Below, piece after piece: positions 6,074 to 15,011 of a stretch of DNA of 64,000 nucleotides (position 1 is its first letter; each line of letters begins with the position of its first letter). Source of the stretch: Microbacterium testaceum StLB037 (GTDB taxonomy: Bacteria; Actinomycetota; Actinomycetes; Actinomycetales; Microbacteriaceae). Location of the stretch: assembly GCF_000202635.1 (NCBI RefSeq), contig NC_015125.1, positions 1,488,001 through 1,552,000 on the forward strand, in the 5' to 3' direction. A model generated the notes under the pieces. That model worked only from the letters and a program-made list of their open reading frames with translations, searched no databases and was not told the origin of the DNA. The position numbers and the translations under genes are program-made.

Positions 6074-8395
6074 ATGGGTGAATCGTTCGGGCTGATGACC
6101 GAGGAGCCGCGTCAGGGAGGCCTCGGACCGGCCGTGACGGGCGAGTGGTCGAGCACGGGCGAGTACGAGCACCCCGCCGCCGGGTGGGGAGCCGCCCTCA
6201 CGGTCGGCAAGGTGCTCCTCGAGCAACGGCAGCCCGTGGCAGGCACACGGGCGATGTTCACGATGAATCACCCGAAGAGCGGTTTCGACTGCCCCGGGTG
6301 CGCGTGGCCCGACGACAAGGGCGTCACCCTCGACATCTGCGAGAACGGCATCAAACACGTCACGTGGGAGATGACGCACAAGCGCGTCGGCAAGGAGTTC
6401 TTCGCCGAGCACTCGGTGACCGAGCTGTCGCAGTGGAGCGATTTCGCGCTCGAAGATGCCGGTCGACTGGTCGGCCCGATGGTCTACGACGCCGCCGGCG
6501 ACCACTACGTGCCGATCTCGTGGAACGACGCGTTCCGCCTCATCGCCGAGCAGATCACGGCCCTCGATTCCCCCGACCAGGCCGCGTTCTACACCTCCGG
6601 CCGCCTCAGCAACGAGGCGTCGTTCCTCTACCAGCTGTTCGCGCGCGAGCTCGGCACGAACAACCTGCCCGACTGCTCGAACATGTGCCACGAAGGTTCG
6701 GGGCGCGGGCTGACGGCATCCCTCGCCACCCCCAAGGGCACCGCCGACCTCGAGGACTGGGAGACCTGCGACGCGCTCTTCGTCCTCGGTGTGAACGCGG
6801 CCTCCAATGCCCCCCGCATGCTGACGAGCCTCGCCGAGGCGATCGATCGCGGGGCCCAGGTCGTGCACGTCAACACGCTGCGCGAGGTCGCCGGCACGCG
6901 CACGATCGTGCCGCACGAGATCGTCGACATGGCGACCTTCCACTCGACGCCCACCAGCACGATGAACCTCCAGGTGCGTCCCGGCGGCGATCTCGCCCTC
7001 GTCCGCGGCATGGCGAAGGTCGTGTTCGAGGCGTCCGAGACCGATCCGACCGCCCTCGACCAGGCCTTCCTCGACGAGTACACGACCGGCCTCGACGAGT
7101 ATCGCGCCCTGGTCGAGTCCACGCCGTGGGACCAGCTCGTCGAGCAGGCCGGGCTGACCGAAGCCGAGATCCGCGGCGCCGCCGACGTCTACCTGAGCGC
7201 CGACCGCACCGTGATCAGCTGGTGCCTCGGCGTCAGCCAGCACCAGCACGGCGTCGACACGGTCCGCGAGATCGTGAACCTTCTTCTGCTGCGTGGCAAT
7301 GTCGGACGCAAGGGCACCGGCCCGTCACCCGTGCGCGGCCACAGCAACGTGCAGGGCAACCGCACCTGCGGCATCAACCACAAGCCCACCGAGAAGTGGC
7401 TCGCGAAGCTCGACGAGGTGTGCGGCATCACCTCACCGCGAGAGCCCGGCCTCGACACCGTGCACACGGTGGCGGCCCTGCATCGCGGCGACCTCAAGGT
7501 GTTCCTCGGCATGGGCGGCAACTTCGTCCGGGCTGCTCCCGACACGAAGCTCACCGCCGAAGGCATGAGCCGCTGCGAGCTGACCGTCCACGTCAGCACC
7601 AAGCTCAATCGCAGCCACCTCACCCACGGCAAGCGAGCGCTGATCCTCCCCTGCCTCGGCCGCACCGAGCGCGACATCCAGGAGGCCGGCCCCCAGTCGA
7701 TCTCGACCGAGGATGCCATGAGCTCGGTCATGCTCTCACTCGGCTCACGCAAGCCCGCGTCGCCGCACCTGCTCAGCGAGCCGGAGATCATCGCGCGAAT
7801 CGCCCGCGCCACCATGCCCGACTCGGCGACCCCGTGGGAGTGGTACGTGGGCGACTACGACCGCATCCGCGACACGATGGCGAAGGTGCTCCCCGGGTTC
7901 GAGGGCTTCAACGAGCTCGTGCGTCAGCACTACGGCTTCCGCATCCCCCAGCCCGCGCGCGAGCGCGACTTCCAGACGCCGTCGGGCAAGGCGGAGTTCT
8001 CGGATGCCGAGCTGCCGAACGTCATCCCCGAAGAAGCCGACGTGCTGGTGCTGCAGACCATGCGCTCGCACGACCAGTGGAACACCACGATCTACTCGGC
8101 CGACGACCGCTACCGCGGCGTCCGCAACATCCGCGAGCTGGTGTTCATGCACCGCCGCGACATGAAGGAGCGCGGCATCGCCGAGGGTGACCTGGTCGAC
8201 ATCGTCGCGACCTCGCGAGACGGCTCGGTGCGTAGCGTCACGGGCTTCCGCGCGCTCGAGTACGACACCCCTCGCGGCAGCGCCGCGGGCTACTTCCCCG
8301 AGCTGAACGTGCTCCTCGGCCCCGACGACTACAGCCGCCAGAGCGACCAGCCGCTGATGAAGGACATCCGCGTGCGGATCGCGAAGACGGCGTAG
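6074..8395 (+). CDS. FdhF/YdeP family molybdopterin oxidoreductase
   Basis: A 773-residue molybdopterin-dependent oxidoreductase. The N-terminus has the family motif FDCPGCAWPD (C73, C76) with another cysteine at 89. The segment DCSNMCHEGSG (residues 200-210) puts C205 where E. coli FdhF has selenocysteine (pattern DCC..VUH), so a Cys-ligated molybdenum is likely. SNVQGNRTCGI and a C-terminal Molydop_binding domain follow. YdeP-type members are cytoplasmic and poorly characterised; E. coli YdeP is linked to acid resistance. The ATG at 6074 has a GGAGGG ribosome site; an earlier in-frame start at 6029 lacks support. FdhD just upstream suggests a sulfurated cofactor. Confidence 0.9.
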   Translation: MGESFGLMTEEPRQGGLGPAVTGEWSSTGEYEHPAAGWGAALTVGKVLLEQRQPVAGTRAMFTMNHPKSGFDCPGCAWPDDKGVTLDICENGIKHVTWEMTHKRVGKEFFAEHSVTELSQWSDFALEDAGRLVGPMVYDAAGDHYVPISWNDAFRLIAEQITALDSPDQAAFYTSGRLSNEASFLYQLFARELGTNNLPDCSNMCHEGSGRGLTASLATPKGTADLEDWETCDALFVLGVNAASNAPRMLTSLAEAIDRGAQVVHVNTLREVAGTRTIVPHEIVDMATFHSTPTSTMNLQVRPGGDLALVRGMAKVVFEASETDPTALDQAFLDEYTTGLDEYRALVESTPWDQLVEQAGLTEAEIRGAADVYLSADRTVISWCLGVSQHQHGVDTVREIVNLLLLRGNVGRKGTGPSPVRGHSNVQGNRTCGINHKPTEKWLAKLDEVCGITSPREPGLDTVHTVAALHRGDLKVFLGMGGNFVRAAPDTKLTAEGMSRCELTVHVSTKLNRSHLTHGKRALILPCLGRTERDIQEAGPQSISTEDAMSSVMLSLGSRKPASPHLLSEPEIIARIARATMPDSATPWEWYVGDYDRIRDTMAKVLPGFEGFNELVRQHYGFRIPQPARERDFQTPSGKAEFSDAELPNVIPEEADVLVLQTMRSHDQWNTTIYSADDRYRGVRNIRELVFMHRRDMKERGIAEGDLVDIVATSRDGSVRSVTGFRALEYDTPRGSAAGYFPELNVLLGPDDYSRQSDQPLMKDIRVRIAKTA

Positions 8396-8452
8396 CGGAA
8401 ACTCTGGCGTGATGACTTCTTGAAGCAATGCCCACGCAGCGTCGTTGCGATC

Positions 8453-8458
8453 TAGGCT
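8453..8458 (+). promoter_or_regulatory. -10 box, leaderless type (Abi-alpha-like gene)
   Basis: TAGGCT ends 6 nt before the ATG at 8465 with no ribosome-binding sequence between. This implies its own promoter rather than read-through from the oxidoreductase gene. Confidence 0.45.
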
Positions 8459-8464
8459 CCAAAT

Positions 8465-9310
8465 ATGGTTGATCCGATGGTTGGTGCTGCCGCGGCACAC
8501 CTCGCGAAGGCTTCTGATGCCTACAACTCAGAGGCCGCAAAAGCCGGCGCATCTTTATGGATGAAATTCCTCGGTCCGCCTGTGGAGGCTATGGGGCGTC
8601 ACTTGCAGCGCAGAGTCGAGCTTTGGTCGGAGGATGCGCTTGCCAACCGAGTTCTGCGCAAGGCTGCTGACAAAGTAGATCCGAGCGCGGAAGGCTCTGT
8701 ACCCCCTCGCGTCGCATCGGACATCTTCGATAAGGCACAGTGGGCGGAGGATGAGTTCGTCGCCGAGTATCTGTCTGGTGTGCTGGCGTCGGCCCGTACA
8801 ACTGACGCCGCAGACGACAGCGCCATTAGCTGGACTGCTCTCGTAGGACGATTGTCGTCGGCACAGTTGCGGCTGCATTACATCCTCTACTCAACCGCGC
8901 GTCATCATCTGCTCGGGCGGACGATCGACGCAACAAATGATCTGGACGACCTCCCGATCTTCGCTCCACTGCTACCGATCATCGCGCTCCTGCCGGGGGG
9001 CGTAGACGCGTTCAACGACGCTATGGCCAATCTCGAGAGGGAAGGCCTCCTCTCCCCCAGGTTTGATGTCGATACCCAGAGCGGTCGACTCGCCAACATT
9101 AAACAAATCCCCGCGGAACCCGTGATTGTTTACCGCATCACGTTGGCGGGAGCTCTACTGTTCTTCCGCGGCGGGGGTTCACGTACGACGGCGCTCAAGC
9201 GATTCTCGGATCCTGCGCACGATCTCCGATTCGACGACTGCGCGAGCATCCCGAGCCCAATTGCAGGCTCGGCTCTTTGGAACAGCCTGCCCGACGCCTC
9301 GGAAAGCTGA
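8465..9310 (+). CDS. hypothetical protein resembling Abi-alpha/DUF4393
   Basis: A 281-residue soluble protein. The segment VPPRVASDIFDKAQWAEDEF, then VAEYLSGVLASA and WTALVGRLSSAQLRLHYILY resembles the DUF4393 (Abi-alpha) pattern, in which helices of the type ..LQELFANLLAS.. precede ..LSP.(E/D)A..L. Abi-alpha proteins were named from phage abortive-infection work. Composition is the strongest observation: codons such as TCT, TTA, ACT and ATT are frequent here and nearly absent in neighbours, so GC is clearly lower. It is a single gene with its own -10 box. The family link is tentative; lateral acquisition is likely. Confidence 0.45.
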   Translation: MVDPMVGAAAAHLAKASDAYNSEAAKAGASLWMKFLGPPVEAMGRHLQRRVELWSEDALANRVLRKAADKVDPSAEGSVPPRVASDIFDKAQWAEDEFVAEYLSGVLASARTTDAADDSAISWTALVGRLSSAQLRLHYILYSTARHHLLGRTIDATNDLDDLPIFAPLLPIIALLPGGVDAFNDAMANLEREGLLSPRFDVDTQSGRLANIKQIPAEPVIVYRITLAGALLFFRGGGSRTTALKRFSDPAHDLRFDDCASIPSPIAGSALWNSLPDASES

Positions 9311-9424
9311 CCGCTGCACCCCGTCCTGAATTACGACGCCTTCTGACCACACTGGATGGGTGACGCCGAGCAACGCCACCCGGGCGCACCGCACTCCTCA
9401 CCTCGACGTGAGGCTGGTCCTTTC

Positions 9425-10687
9425 CTATCCCCCACCCCGCCGCGCCCACCCCGGCACCCGCTCCGGGCGCGGCCCCACCCCGATCACGAACGCCGGGACC
9501 ACGCTCAGCCCGCGCATCCGGCGCAACAGGATGCCAGCGGCTCGGGGCACGACGACCTCCTTCCGGCCCGTGATCACGGGCGCGATGACCCGCGCGTGCA
9601 CGACGCGCTGCAGAGTCTGGATCACGATGGTCGGGAACCGACGGCGGCGCTGGACTCGGGCGAGGATGCGACCGGACCCGACGCCCGCGAGCGCCCCGTC
9701 GCGGAGCGGTCCCGCGAGCAGGCGCGCGGTGGCGACGGCATCCTGAACCGCGAGGTTGATCCCCACCCCTCCCGCGGGCGACATCGCGTGCGCGGCGTCG
9801 CCGATGCAGAGCACACTGTTCGCGTGCCACCGGCGGAGGCGGTTGAGGTGCACATCGAGGTGCTTCACGTCGTCCATCGAAGAGATCGTGTGCACGTCAT
9901 CGGCCAGGTCGGGGAGAAGCTCGGCCACCTCGGCGCGGAACGCGTCGATTCCGGCGGCGCGGAGCGCGGCATCCGTCCCCTTCCGCCCGATCCAGGCGAC
10001 CTGCACGTACCCGCGACGCGGAATCGCGATGCCGATACGGCCCCGCCGAATACGCGGGAGCAGCGCCTCGGGGAGGTGTCGCACGGTCGTGATGCGGAAC
10101 CACCACACGTCGAACGGGACGCGGAACTCGCGCACCGGGAAGCCGACCGCCCGGCGGACGACGGACCACCGCCCGTCGCACGCGACGGTGAGGTCGGCGC
10201 GCACCTCGCCCTCGCCGTGCGGGGATCGGTACATCACGCCGCGGACGCGCCCGCCCCCGCGGAGCACCCCGGTCACCTCGTGCTCGCGCAGCAGGGTGAA
10301 GGTCGGCTCCGCCTCGGCGGCCGCGGCGAGCAGGTCGAGGAGGTCCCATTGCGGCACCATCGCGATGTACGGATGCCGCACCGGCAGCCGATCGAGGTCG
10401 GCCAGCACCACGTCGGAGCCGTCTGCCATGGGCACCCGGAACTGCCGCACGCGGGACTGAGGAAGGGCGTCGAAGAGCTCGAAGAGTCCGAGGTCGTCGA
10501 GCAGCCCGAGGGTCGAGGGGTGGACGGTGTCGCCCCGGAAGTCGCGCAGGAAATCCGCGTGCTTCTCGAGAACGGTGACCCGGATGCCACCCCGCGCGAG
10601 CAGAAGCCCGAGCACCAGCCCCGCGGGGCCGCCGCCGACGATGGCGCAGGTCGTGGCATCCGCACCGCTCTCCGCCCCAGGTGCCAT
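9425..10687 (-). CDS. FAD-dependent monooxygenase (UbiH/PHBH-like)
   Basis: A 420-residue class A flavoprotein monooxygenase. The N-terminal Rossmann motif is CAIVGGGPAGLVLGLLLARG. A DG-type motif is present (DLTVACDGRWSVVRRAVGFP), as is the FAD ribityl-binding GD motif (LCIGDAAHAMSPAGGVGINL). The C-terminal 70 residues are basic and hydrophobic. Such enzymes hydroxylate small aromatic or quinone-like substrates with NAD(P)H; the substrate is unknown. I use the ATG at 10685-10687, just before the FAD motif, because the longer in-frame extension overlaps the upstream gene in another frame. It starts 8 bp after that gene ends, so the two are probably co-transcribed. Confidence 0.9.
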   Translation of the reverse strand: MAPGAESGADATTCAIVGGGPAGLVLGLLLARGGIRVTVLEKHADFLRDFRGDTVHPSTLGLLDDLGLFELFDALPQSRVRQFRVPMADGSDVVLADLDRLPVRHPYIAMVPQWDLLDLLAAAAEAEPTFTLLREHEVTGVLRGGGRVRGVMYRSPHGEGEVRADLTVACDGRWSVVRRAVGFPVREFRVPFDVWWFRITTVRHLPEALLPRIRRGRIGIAIPRRGYVQVAWIGRKGTDAALRAAGIDAFRAEVAELLPDLADDVHTISSMDDVKHLDVHLNRLRRWHANSVLCIGDAAHAMSPAGGVGINLAVQDAVATARLLAGPLRDGALAGVGSGRILARVQRRRRFPTIVIQTLQRVVHARVIAPVITGRKEVVVPRAAGILLRRMRGLSVVPAFVIGVGPRPERVPGWARRGGG

Positions 10688-10695
10688 GGCGGTGC

Positions 10696-11589
10696 TCAGC
10701 CGTGCGACGCGACCGGGGCGAGGGCCTGGAGGCTCGGATGACGAGTGACGGCCTCGGGGCCGTGTGTCATCAGCACGGTCATCAGGGCCGTTTCGGGGAT
10801 CGCCGGTCCGCTCAGCAACATCGGCGAGGTCGAATCGAACTGGCACACGAGCGACCACCGGTCGACCTCGGGGAACACCGCCGTCATCGCGGAGTAGAAG
10901 AAACTGAGCCACTGCCCGTTGACGTTGCAGACGAGGCGCTGGTTCGACACGAGGAGACGCACGCTCTGCTGCTCGCGCCACTGCGTCTGCGCTGCGGCTT
11001 CGGCGGCCGAGCGGCGAGAGGCGTTCCCGGCGGCCGTCATGGCCACCCCGGCCGCGACGAAGAGCGGGTGGCCGAAGAAGAACCCGCCGGAGGTCGTGTA
11101 CGTCGTGTCTTGACCGTAATAGCGGGCGTACTGGGCCGTGGTGTCGAAGAAGAACGTCTCCCCGGGCTGCGGGACGACGTCCCACACGTCGATCGACGGC
11201 GGCACCTGACGGCGCTCGAGGGTGAGCCGGAGTTGGCCGGCACGGTGCCAGGCTTGCGCGTACGCGGCGTCGACCGCCTGCGCCTGCTGTTCTGTCCGCG
11301 TGAATCTGCCCTTGGCCCAGCGCCGTCGACGGTGCGCCGCAGCAAGCACGCGGACCACCCCCACGACGAGGAACACCACGGCCACCGCGGCTACCAGGTA
11401 GGCCAAGCCCATCAGGGCGAGGCCTGCCACACCGATTCCGACGGCGGACTCGTCTCCCCGCGTCGCGTTGATCATGGCGGATCCCGTGAGGCCCAGCCCG
11501 AAGAAACCGCCGACACCGATGACGAGCGGAAGCAGCCAGGGAAGGTGCCTCCGGACGCTCTCCGGAAGCCGAGATCGTCGCTGCCCCAT
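10696..11589 (-). CDS. hypothetical membrane protein
   Basis: A 297-residue protein I do not recognise. A basic N-terminus (MGQRRSRLPESVRRHL) leads into two membrane helices near residues 18-40 and 50-80. Then comes a long soluble domain with VPPSIDVWDVVPQPGETFFF, a Tyr-rich stretch (AQYARYYGQDTTYTTSGGFF), a short hydrophobic GHPLFVAAGVAMTAAG segment, and VRLLVSNQRLVCNVNGQWLS. The last resembles the small beta-rich LVSNQRL..NG.W modules seen in PH-like membrane-associated domains. It probably shares a transcript with the FAD monooxygenase 8 bp downstream. Confidence 0.6.
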   Translation of the reverse strand: MGQRRSRLPESVRRHLPWLLPLVIGVGGFFGLGLTGSAMINATRGDESAVGIGVAGLALMGLAYLVAAVAVVFLVVGVVRVLAAAHRRRRWAKGRFTRTEQQAQAVDAAYAQAWHRAGQLRLTLERRQVPPSIDVWDVVPQPGETFFFDTTAQYARYYGQDTTYTTSGGFFFGHPLFVAAGVAMTAAGNASRRSAAEAAAQTQWREQQSVRLLVSNQRLVCNVNGQWLSFFYSAMTAVFPEVDRWSLVCQFDSTSPMLLSGPAIPETALMTVLMTHGPEAVTRHPSLQALAPVASHG

Positions 11590-11728
11590 GTCGTCCTCCT
11601 CGCTTCGAAGGGCGCCGCTCCATCGGCGCTGCGCTCGAACCTACTCCTGGCCTCCGACACCGTCTCGCCGCCTGTGGACAGCGGTCGGGAGCCCGGCCCC
11701 GGAAGCACGGGTGCCTCGGGGCGGAAGC

Positions 11729-12109
11729 TCAGACCTTGGCGGAAACCAGCACGCCTCGCTGCTGCAGACCCGCCTCGACCTCCGCGATGGCGCTCTTGTA
11801 CGCGTTGTGCAGCTTCAGCTGCTCCATGCCGTCGTCGCTCCCCCCGGCCGGCTGAAAGATCGGCCGGTGCAGATCGACCTCCACGGTGCCGCCGAGATCG
11901 GAGAATTTCACGTCGAGCACTTCCCGGAGGTCGTCATTGGGGGCACGGACGCCGAGGAACATCGTCTTGACGAGATTGCCGTGCGTCGCCTTCCAGTGGT
12001 CCCGCTCCTGCTCGACGGTGAAACCCGCGGCCTCGAGGGATGCTCGTGTGGCCTCCTGAGCGGCAGAGAGGTCGCCGCTCACGACGAACGAGAAGTTGAA
12101 GAGGGCCAT
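11729..12109 (-). CDS. hypothetical small soluble protein
   Basis: A 126-residue protein starting [20 protein letters not shown]. It has mixed alpha/beta character and no signal peptide or membrane helix. Features are a predicted first strand (FNFSFVVSG), a helix ([15 protein letters not shown]), a strand pair around [20 protein letters not shown], and a C-terminal helix. I do not recognise the family; the ferredoxin-like order suggests a binding domain. A GAAAGG ribosome site lies 8 nt upstream of the ATG at 12109. It faces away from purL across a 305-bp gap. Confidence 0.6.
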   Translation of the reverse strand: MALFNFSFVVSGDLSAAQEATRASLEAAGFTVEQERDHWKATHGNLVKTMFLGVRAPNDDLREVLDVKFSDLGGTVEVDLHRPIFQPAGGSDDGMEQLKLHNAYKSAIAEVEAGLQQRGVLVSAKV

Positions 12110-12414
12110 GGCACGCCTTTCGGTCCGGTGCCGCTCAGCCTGTCGTCTTCCCCGGTTCGGCACAACCCGGCGGCTGGAGCCCGGCCGAACCGTCGCGCGG
12201 ACCTCCCACCAACCACGCCGCCCCGCGGCATCCCGAACCGGTGTGTCGCCGCTCGTCTCCGCGCGACGGCACACCCTGGAGAACGGATGCCGCGCCCCAC
12301 CCTTCCTCCCCAGCGGGGCCGGGGCCGCGACCTGTCCCGGTCGGCGGCTCGCGATCGGCTGCCCCAACTAGACTGACTCCCGTCCGGCCCCTGCGATTCT
12401 TGGAGCTCAGCCGC
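12110..12414. other. divergent intergenic region upstream of purL
   Basis: A 305-bp stretch. I see no gene in it. A TAGACT box (12369-12374) is a possible -10 for purL with a leader of about 35 nt. No PurR-like palindrome or riboswitch fold was evident by eye. Confidence 0.5.
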
Positions 12415-14787
12415 GTGACCACCCCGAACCCCGCCGCCCCTACGCCCTCCGCCGACTCCGCCGCCGCGCGAGCGGCCGCTGCAGCCGACACGGTCGAGAA
12501 CGCGATCGCCACGCCCGAGAAGGATCAGCCGTACGGCGCCCTCGGCCTCAAGAGCGACGAGTACGCGCAGATCCGCGAGATCCTGGGCCGCCGCCCCACC
12601 AGCGGAGAACTGGCGATGTACTCGGTCATGTGGAGCGAGCACTGCTCCTACAAGTCGAGCAAGATCTACCTCCGTCAGTTCGGCCAGAAGGTCAGCGACG
12701 AGATGAAGACGCGTCTGATGGTCGGCATGGGTCAGAACGCCGGCGTCGTCGACGTGGGCGACGGCTGGGCGGTCACCTTCAAGGTCGAGTCGCACAACCA
12801 CCCCAGCTACATCGAGCCCTTCCAGGGCGCAGCGACCGGCGTCGGCGGCATCGTCCGCGACATCATCTCGATGGGCGCGCGCCCCGTCGCCGTCATGGAC
12901 CAGCTGCGTTTCGGCGCGATCGACCACCCCGACACCCCGCGCGTCGTGCACGGCGTCACGAGTGGAATCTCGTTCTACGGCAACTGCTTGGGTCTGCCCA
13001 ACATCGGCGGCGAGACCGTGTTCGACGCCGTCTACCAGGGCAACCCGCTCGTCAACGCCCTCGCGGTCGGCGTCATGCGCCACGAAGACATCAAGCTCGC
13101 GAACGCCACGGGCGTGGGCAACAAGGTCGTGCTGTTCGGAGCCCGCACGGGCGGCGACGGCATCGGCGGCGCCAGCATCCTGGCATCCGACACCTTCGCC
13201 GACGGCGGCCCCACCAAGCGTCCCGCGGTGCAGGTGGGCGACCCGTTCGCCGAGAAGGTACTCATCGAGTGCTGCCTCGAGCTCTACAAGGACGATCTCG
13301 TCGAAGCGATTCAGGACCTCGGGGCCGCGGGAATCTCGTGCGCCACGAGCGAGCTCGCCGCCAACGGCAACAGCGGCATGAAGGTCGAGCTCTCCAAGGT
13401 TCTGCTGCGCGACCCGTCGCTGACTCCCGAGGAAATCCTCATGTCGGAGTCGCAGGAGCGCATGATGGCGATCGTCGCCCCCGAGAAGCTCGACGCGTTC
13501 CTCGCCGTCGTCGGCAAGTGGGACGTCGAGACGAGCGTCCTCGGCGAAGTCACCGGAGACGGCCGCCTCGTCATCGACTGGTACGGCGAGCGCATCGTCG
13601 ACGTCGACCCCTCGACCGTCGCGGTCGACGGCCCCGTCTACGAGCGCCCCGTCGCGTACCCCACCTGGATCGACGCCCTGCAGGCCGACTCCGCCGCGAA
13701 GCTTCCCCGTGCGACGGATGCCGGCACCCTCCGCGAGCAGTTCACGACCCTGGTCGCGAGCCCCAACCTCGCCGACACCTCGTGGATCACCAACCAGTAC
13801 GACTACTACGTTCTCGGTAACACCGCCCTGAGCTTCCCCGACGACGCCGGCATGATCCGCGTCGACGAGGAAACGGGCCTCGGCTTCGCCATCGCGACCG
13901 ACTGCAACGGCCGCTACAACCAGCTCGACCCGTACAACGGCGCGAAGCTCGCCCTCGCCGAGGCGTACCGCAACGTCGCCGTGACCGGTGCCGTGCCCAC
14001 CGCGGTCACCGACTGCCTCAACTTCGGCAGCCCCGAGAACCCCGAGGTCATGTGGCAGTTCAGCCAGGCCGTCGAGGGCCTCTCCGACGGCTGTCTCGAG
14101 CTCGGCATCCCGGTCACGGGCGGCAACGTGTCGTTCTACAACCAGACCGGCGATCAGCCGATCCACCCCACCCCGGTGGTCGGTGTGCTCGGCATCATCG
14201 ACGACGTCGCCGCGCGCATCCCGAGCGGCTGGCAGGACGCCGGCGAGAACCTCTACCTGCTGGGCACCACCGCCGACGAGCTCGACGGCTCGCAGTGGGC
14301 CGGCACCATCCACGACCACCTCGGCGGTCGCCCGCCGAAGGTCGACCTCGCGCAGGAGCGCAAGCTCGCCGAACTGCTGCAGGCCGCGGGCTCGCAGTCG
14401 CTCGTCTCGAGCGCGCACGACCTGTCGTCGGGCGGTCTCGCTCAGGCCCTGGCCGAAGGCGTGATGCGCTTCGGCGTCGGCGCCCGCGTCTGGCTCACCG
14501 AGCTCATGGAGCGCGACGGCGTGGATGCCACCGCCGCCCTGTTCAGCGAGTCGACGGGCCGCGTGCTGGTCAGTGTCCCCCGCGAGGAGGACGTGAAGTT
14601 CCGCGGCCTCTGCGACGGGCGCGGCTACCCGGTGCTGCGCATCGGCGTGACCGACGTCGAGCCGGGCACCGAAGCATCCCTCGAGATCCAGGACGTGTTC
14701 ACCGTTCCCGTGTCCGAGCTGCGCCGCCTGTCGACCGAGACGCTGCCCGCGGTCTTCGGCCCGACCGTCGCGGAGCCCGTGGCCTGA
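12415..14787 (+). CDS. purL: phosphoribosylformylglycinamidine synthase subunit PurL
   Basis: A 790-residue PurL, the ATP-dependent catalytic subunit of FGAM synthase (fourth step of de novo purine synthesis), acting with PurQ and PurS. Signature stretches are [63 protein letters not shown] [12 protein letters not shown] and the second AIRS half with GGNVSFYNQ. Length fits the stand-alone small PurL type. I start it at GTG 12415, preceded by GGAG; the extension to 12241 is low-complexity. No purQ or purS is in this window, so the complex is encoded elsewhere. Confidence 0.97.
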   Translation: MTTPNPAAPTPSADSAAARAAAAADTVENAIATPEKDQPYGALGLKSDEYAQIREILGRRPTSGELAMYSVMWSEHCSYKSSKIYLRQFGQKVSDEMKTRLMVGMGQNAGVVDVGDGWAVTFKVESHNHPSYIEPFQGAATGVGGIVRDIISMGARPVAVMDQLRFGAIDHPDTPRVVHGVTSGISFYGNCLGLPNIGGETVFDAVYQGNPLVNALAVGVMRHEDIKLANATGVGNKVVLFGARTGGDGIGGASILASDTFADGGPTKRPAVQVGDPFAEKVLIECCLELYKDDLVEAIQDLGAAGISCATSELAANGNSGMKVELSKVLLRDPSLTPEEILMSESQERMMAIVAPEKLDAFLAVVGKWDVETSVLGEVTGDGRLVIDWYGERIVDVDPSTVAVDGPVYERPVAYPTWIDALQADSAAKLPRATDAGTLREQFTTLVASPNLADTSWITNQYDYYVLGNTALSFPDDAGMIRVDEETGLGFAIATDCNGRYNQLDPYNGAKLALAEAYRNVAVTGAVPTAVTDCLNFGSPENPEVMWQFSQAVEGLSDGCLELGIPVTGGNVSFYNQTGDQPIHPTPVVGVLGIIDDVAARIPSGWQDAGENLYLLGTTADELDGSQWAGTIHDHLGGRPPKVDLAQERKLAELLQAAGSQSLVSSAHDLSSGGLAQALAEGVMRFGVGARVWLTELMERDGVDATAALFSESTGRVLVSVPREEDVKFRGLCDGRGYPVLRIGVTDVEPGTEASLEIQDVFTVPVSELRRLSTETLPAVFGPTVAEPVA

Positions 14788-14822
14788 CGCACCCCGCCCG
14801 CCCGCAACAGAGAGGAGACGCG

Positions 14823-14957
14823 GTGACGAACGACGACGACATGTCCGTGTTCGATGAGAAGCGGCAGCGCCGCGTGAAGGTCACCGCGTGGGTGGTCATC
14901 GCTGCTCTCGTCCTCACCGGCGGCGGGGCGACGGTCATCACGCTGCTCCTCGGCTGA
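14823..14957 (+). CDS. 44-residue single-pass membrane protein
   Basis: A very small gene with a strong ribosome site (GAGAGGAGAC) just before GTG 14823. The product begins MTNDDDMSVFDEKRQRRVKV and has one membrane helix (AWVVIAALVLTGGGATVITL) at the C-terminus. The charged N-terminus should face the cytoplasm. It follows purL by 35 nt in the same direction and is probably co-transcribed. I know of no described function. The clear ribosome site, acidic-then-basic lead and helix make it more credible than a chance frame. Confidence 0.7.
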   Translation: MTNDDDMSVFDEKRQRRVKVTAWVVIAALVLTGGGATVITLLLG

Positions 14958-15011
14958 CACCGGCCGCCGACGGGGAGCTTCCGAGGGCACCACTCGGGGG
15001 AGAGCGACCTC

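Noticed and set aside
5534..7249. 571-codon frame antisense to fdhD and the YdeP-type oxidoreductase
   Set aside because: Spans two well-recognised genes on the opposite strand and shows no domain signature.
12110..12414. Riboswitch upstream of purL
   Set aside because: No purine-aptamer core or paired helices could be recognised; only a possible -10 box was seen.
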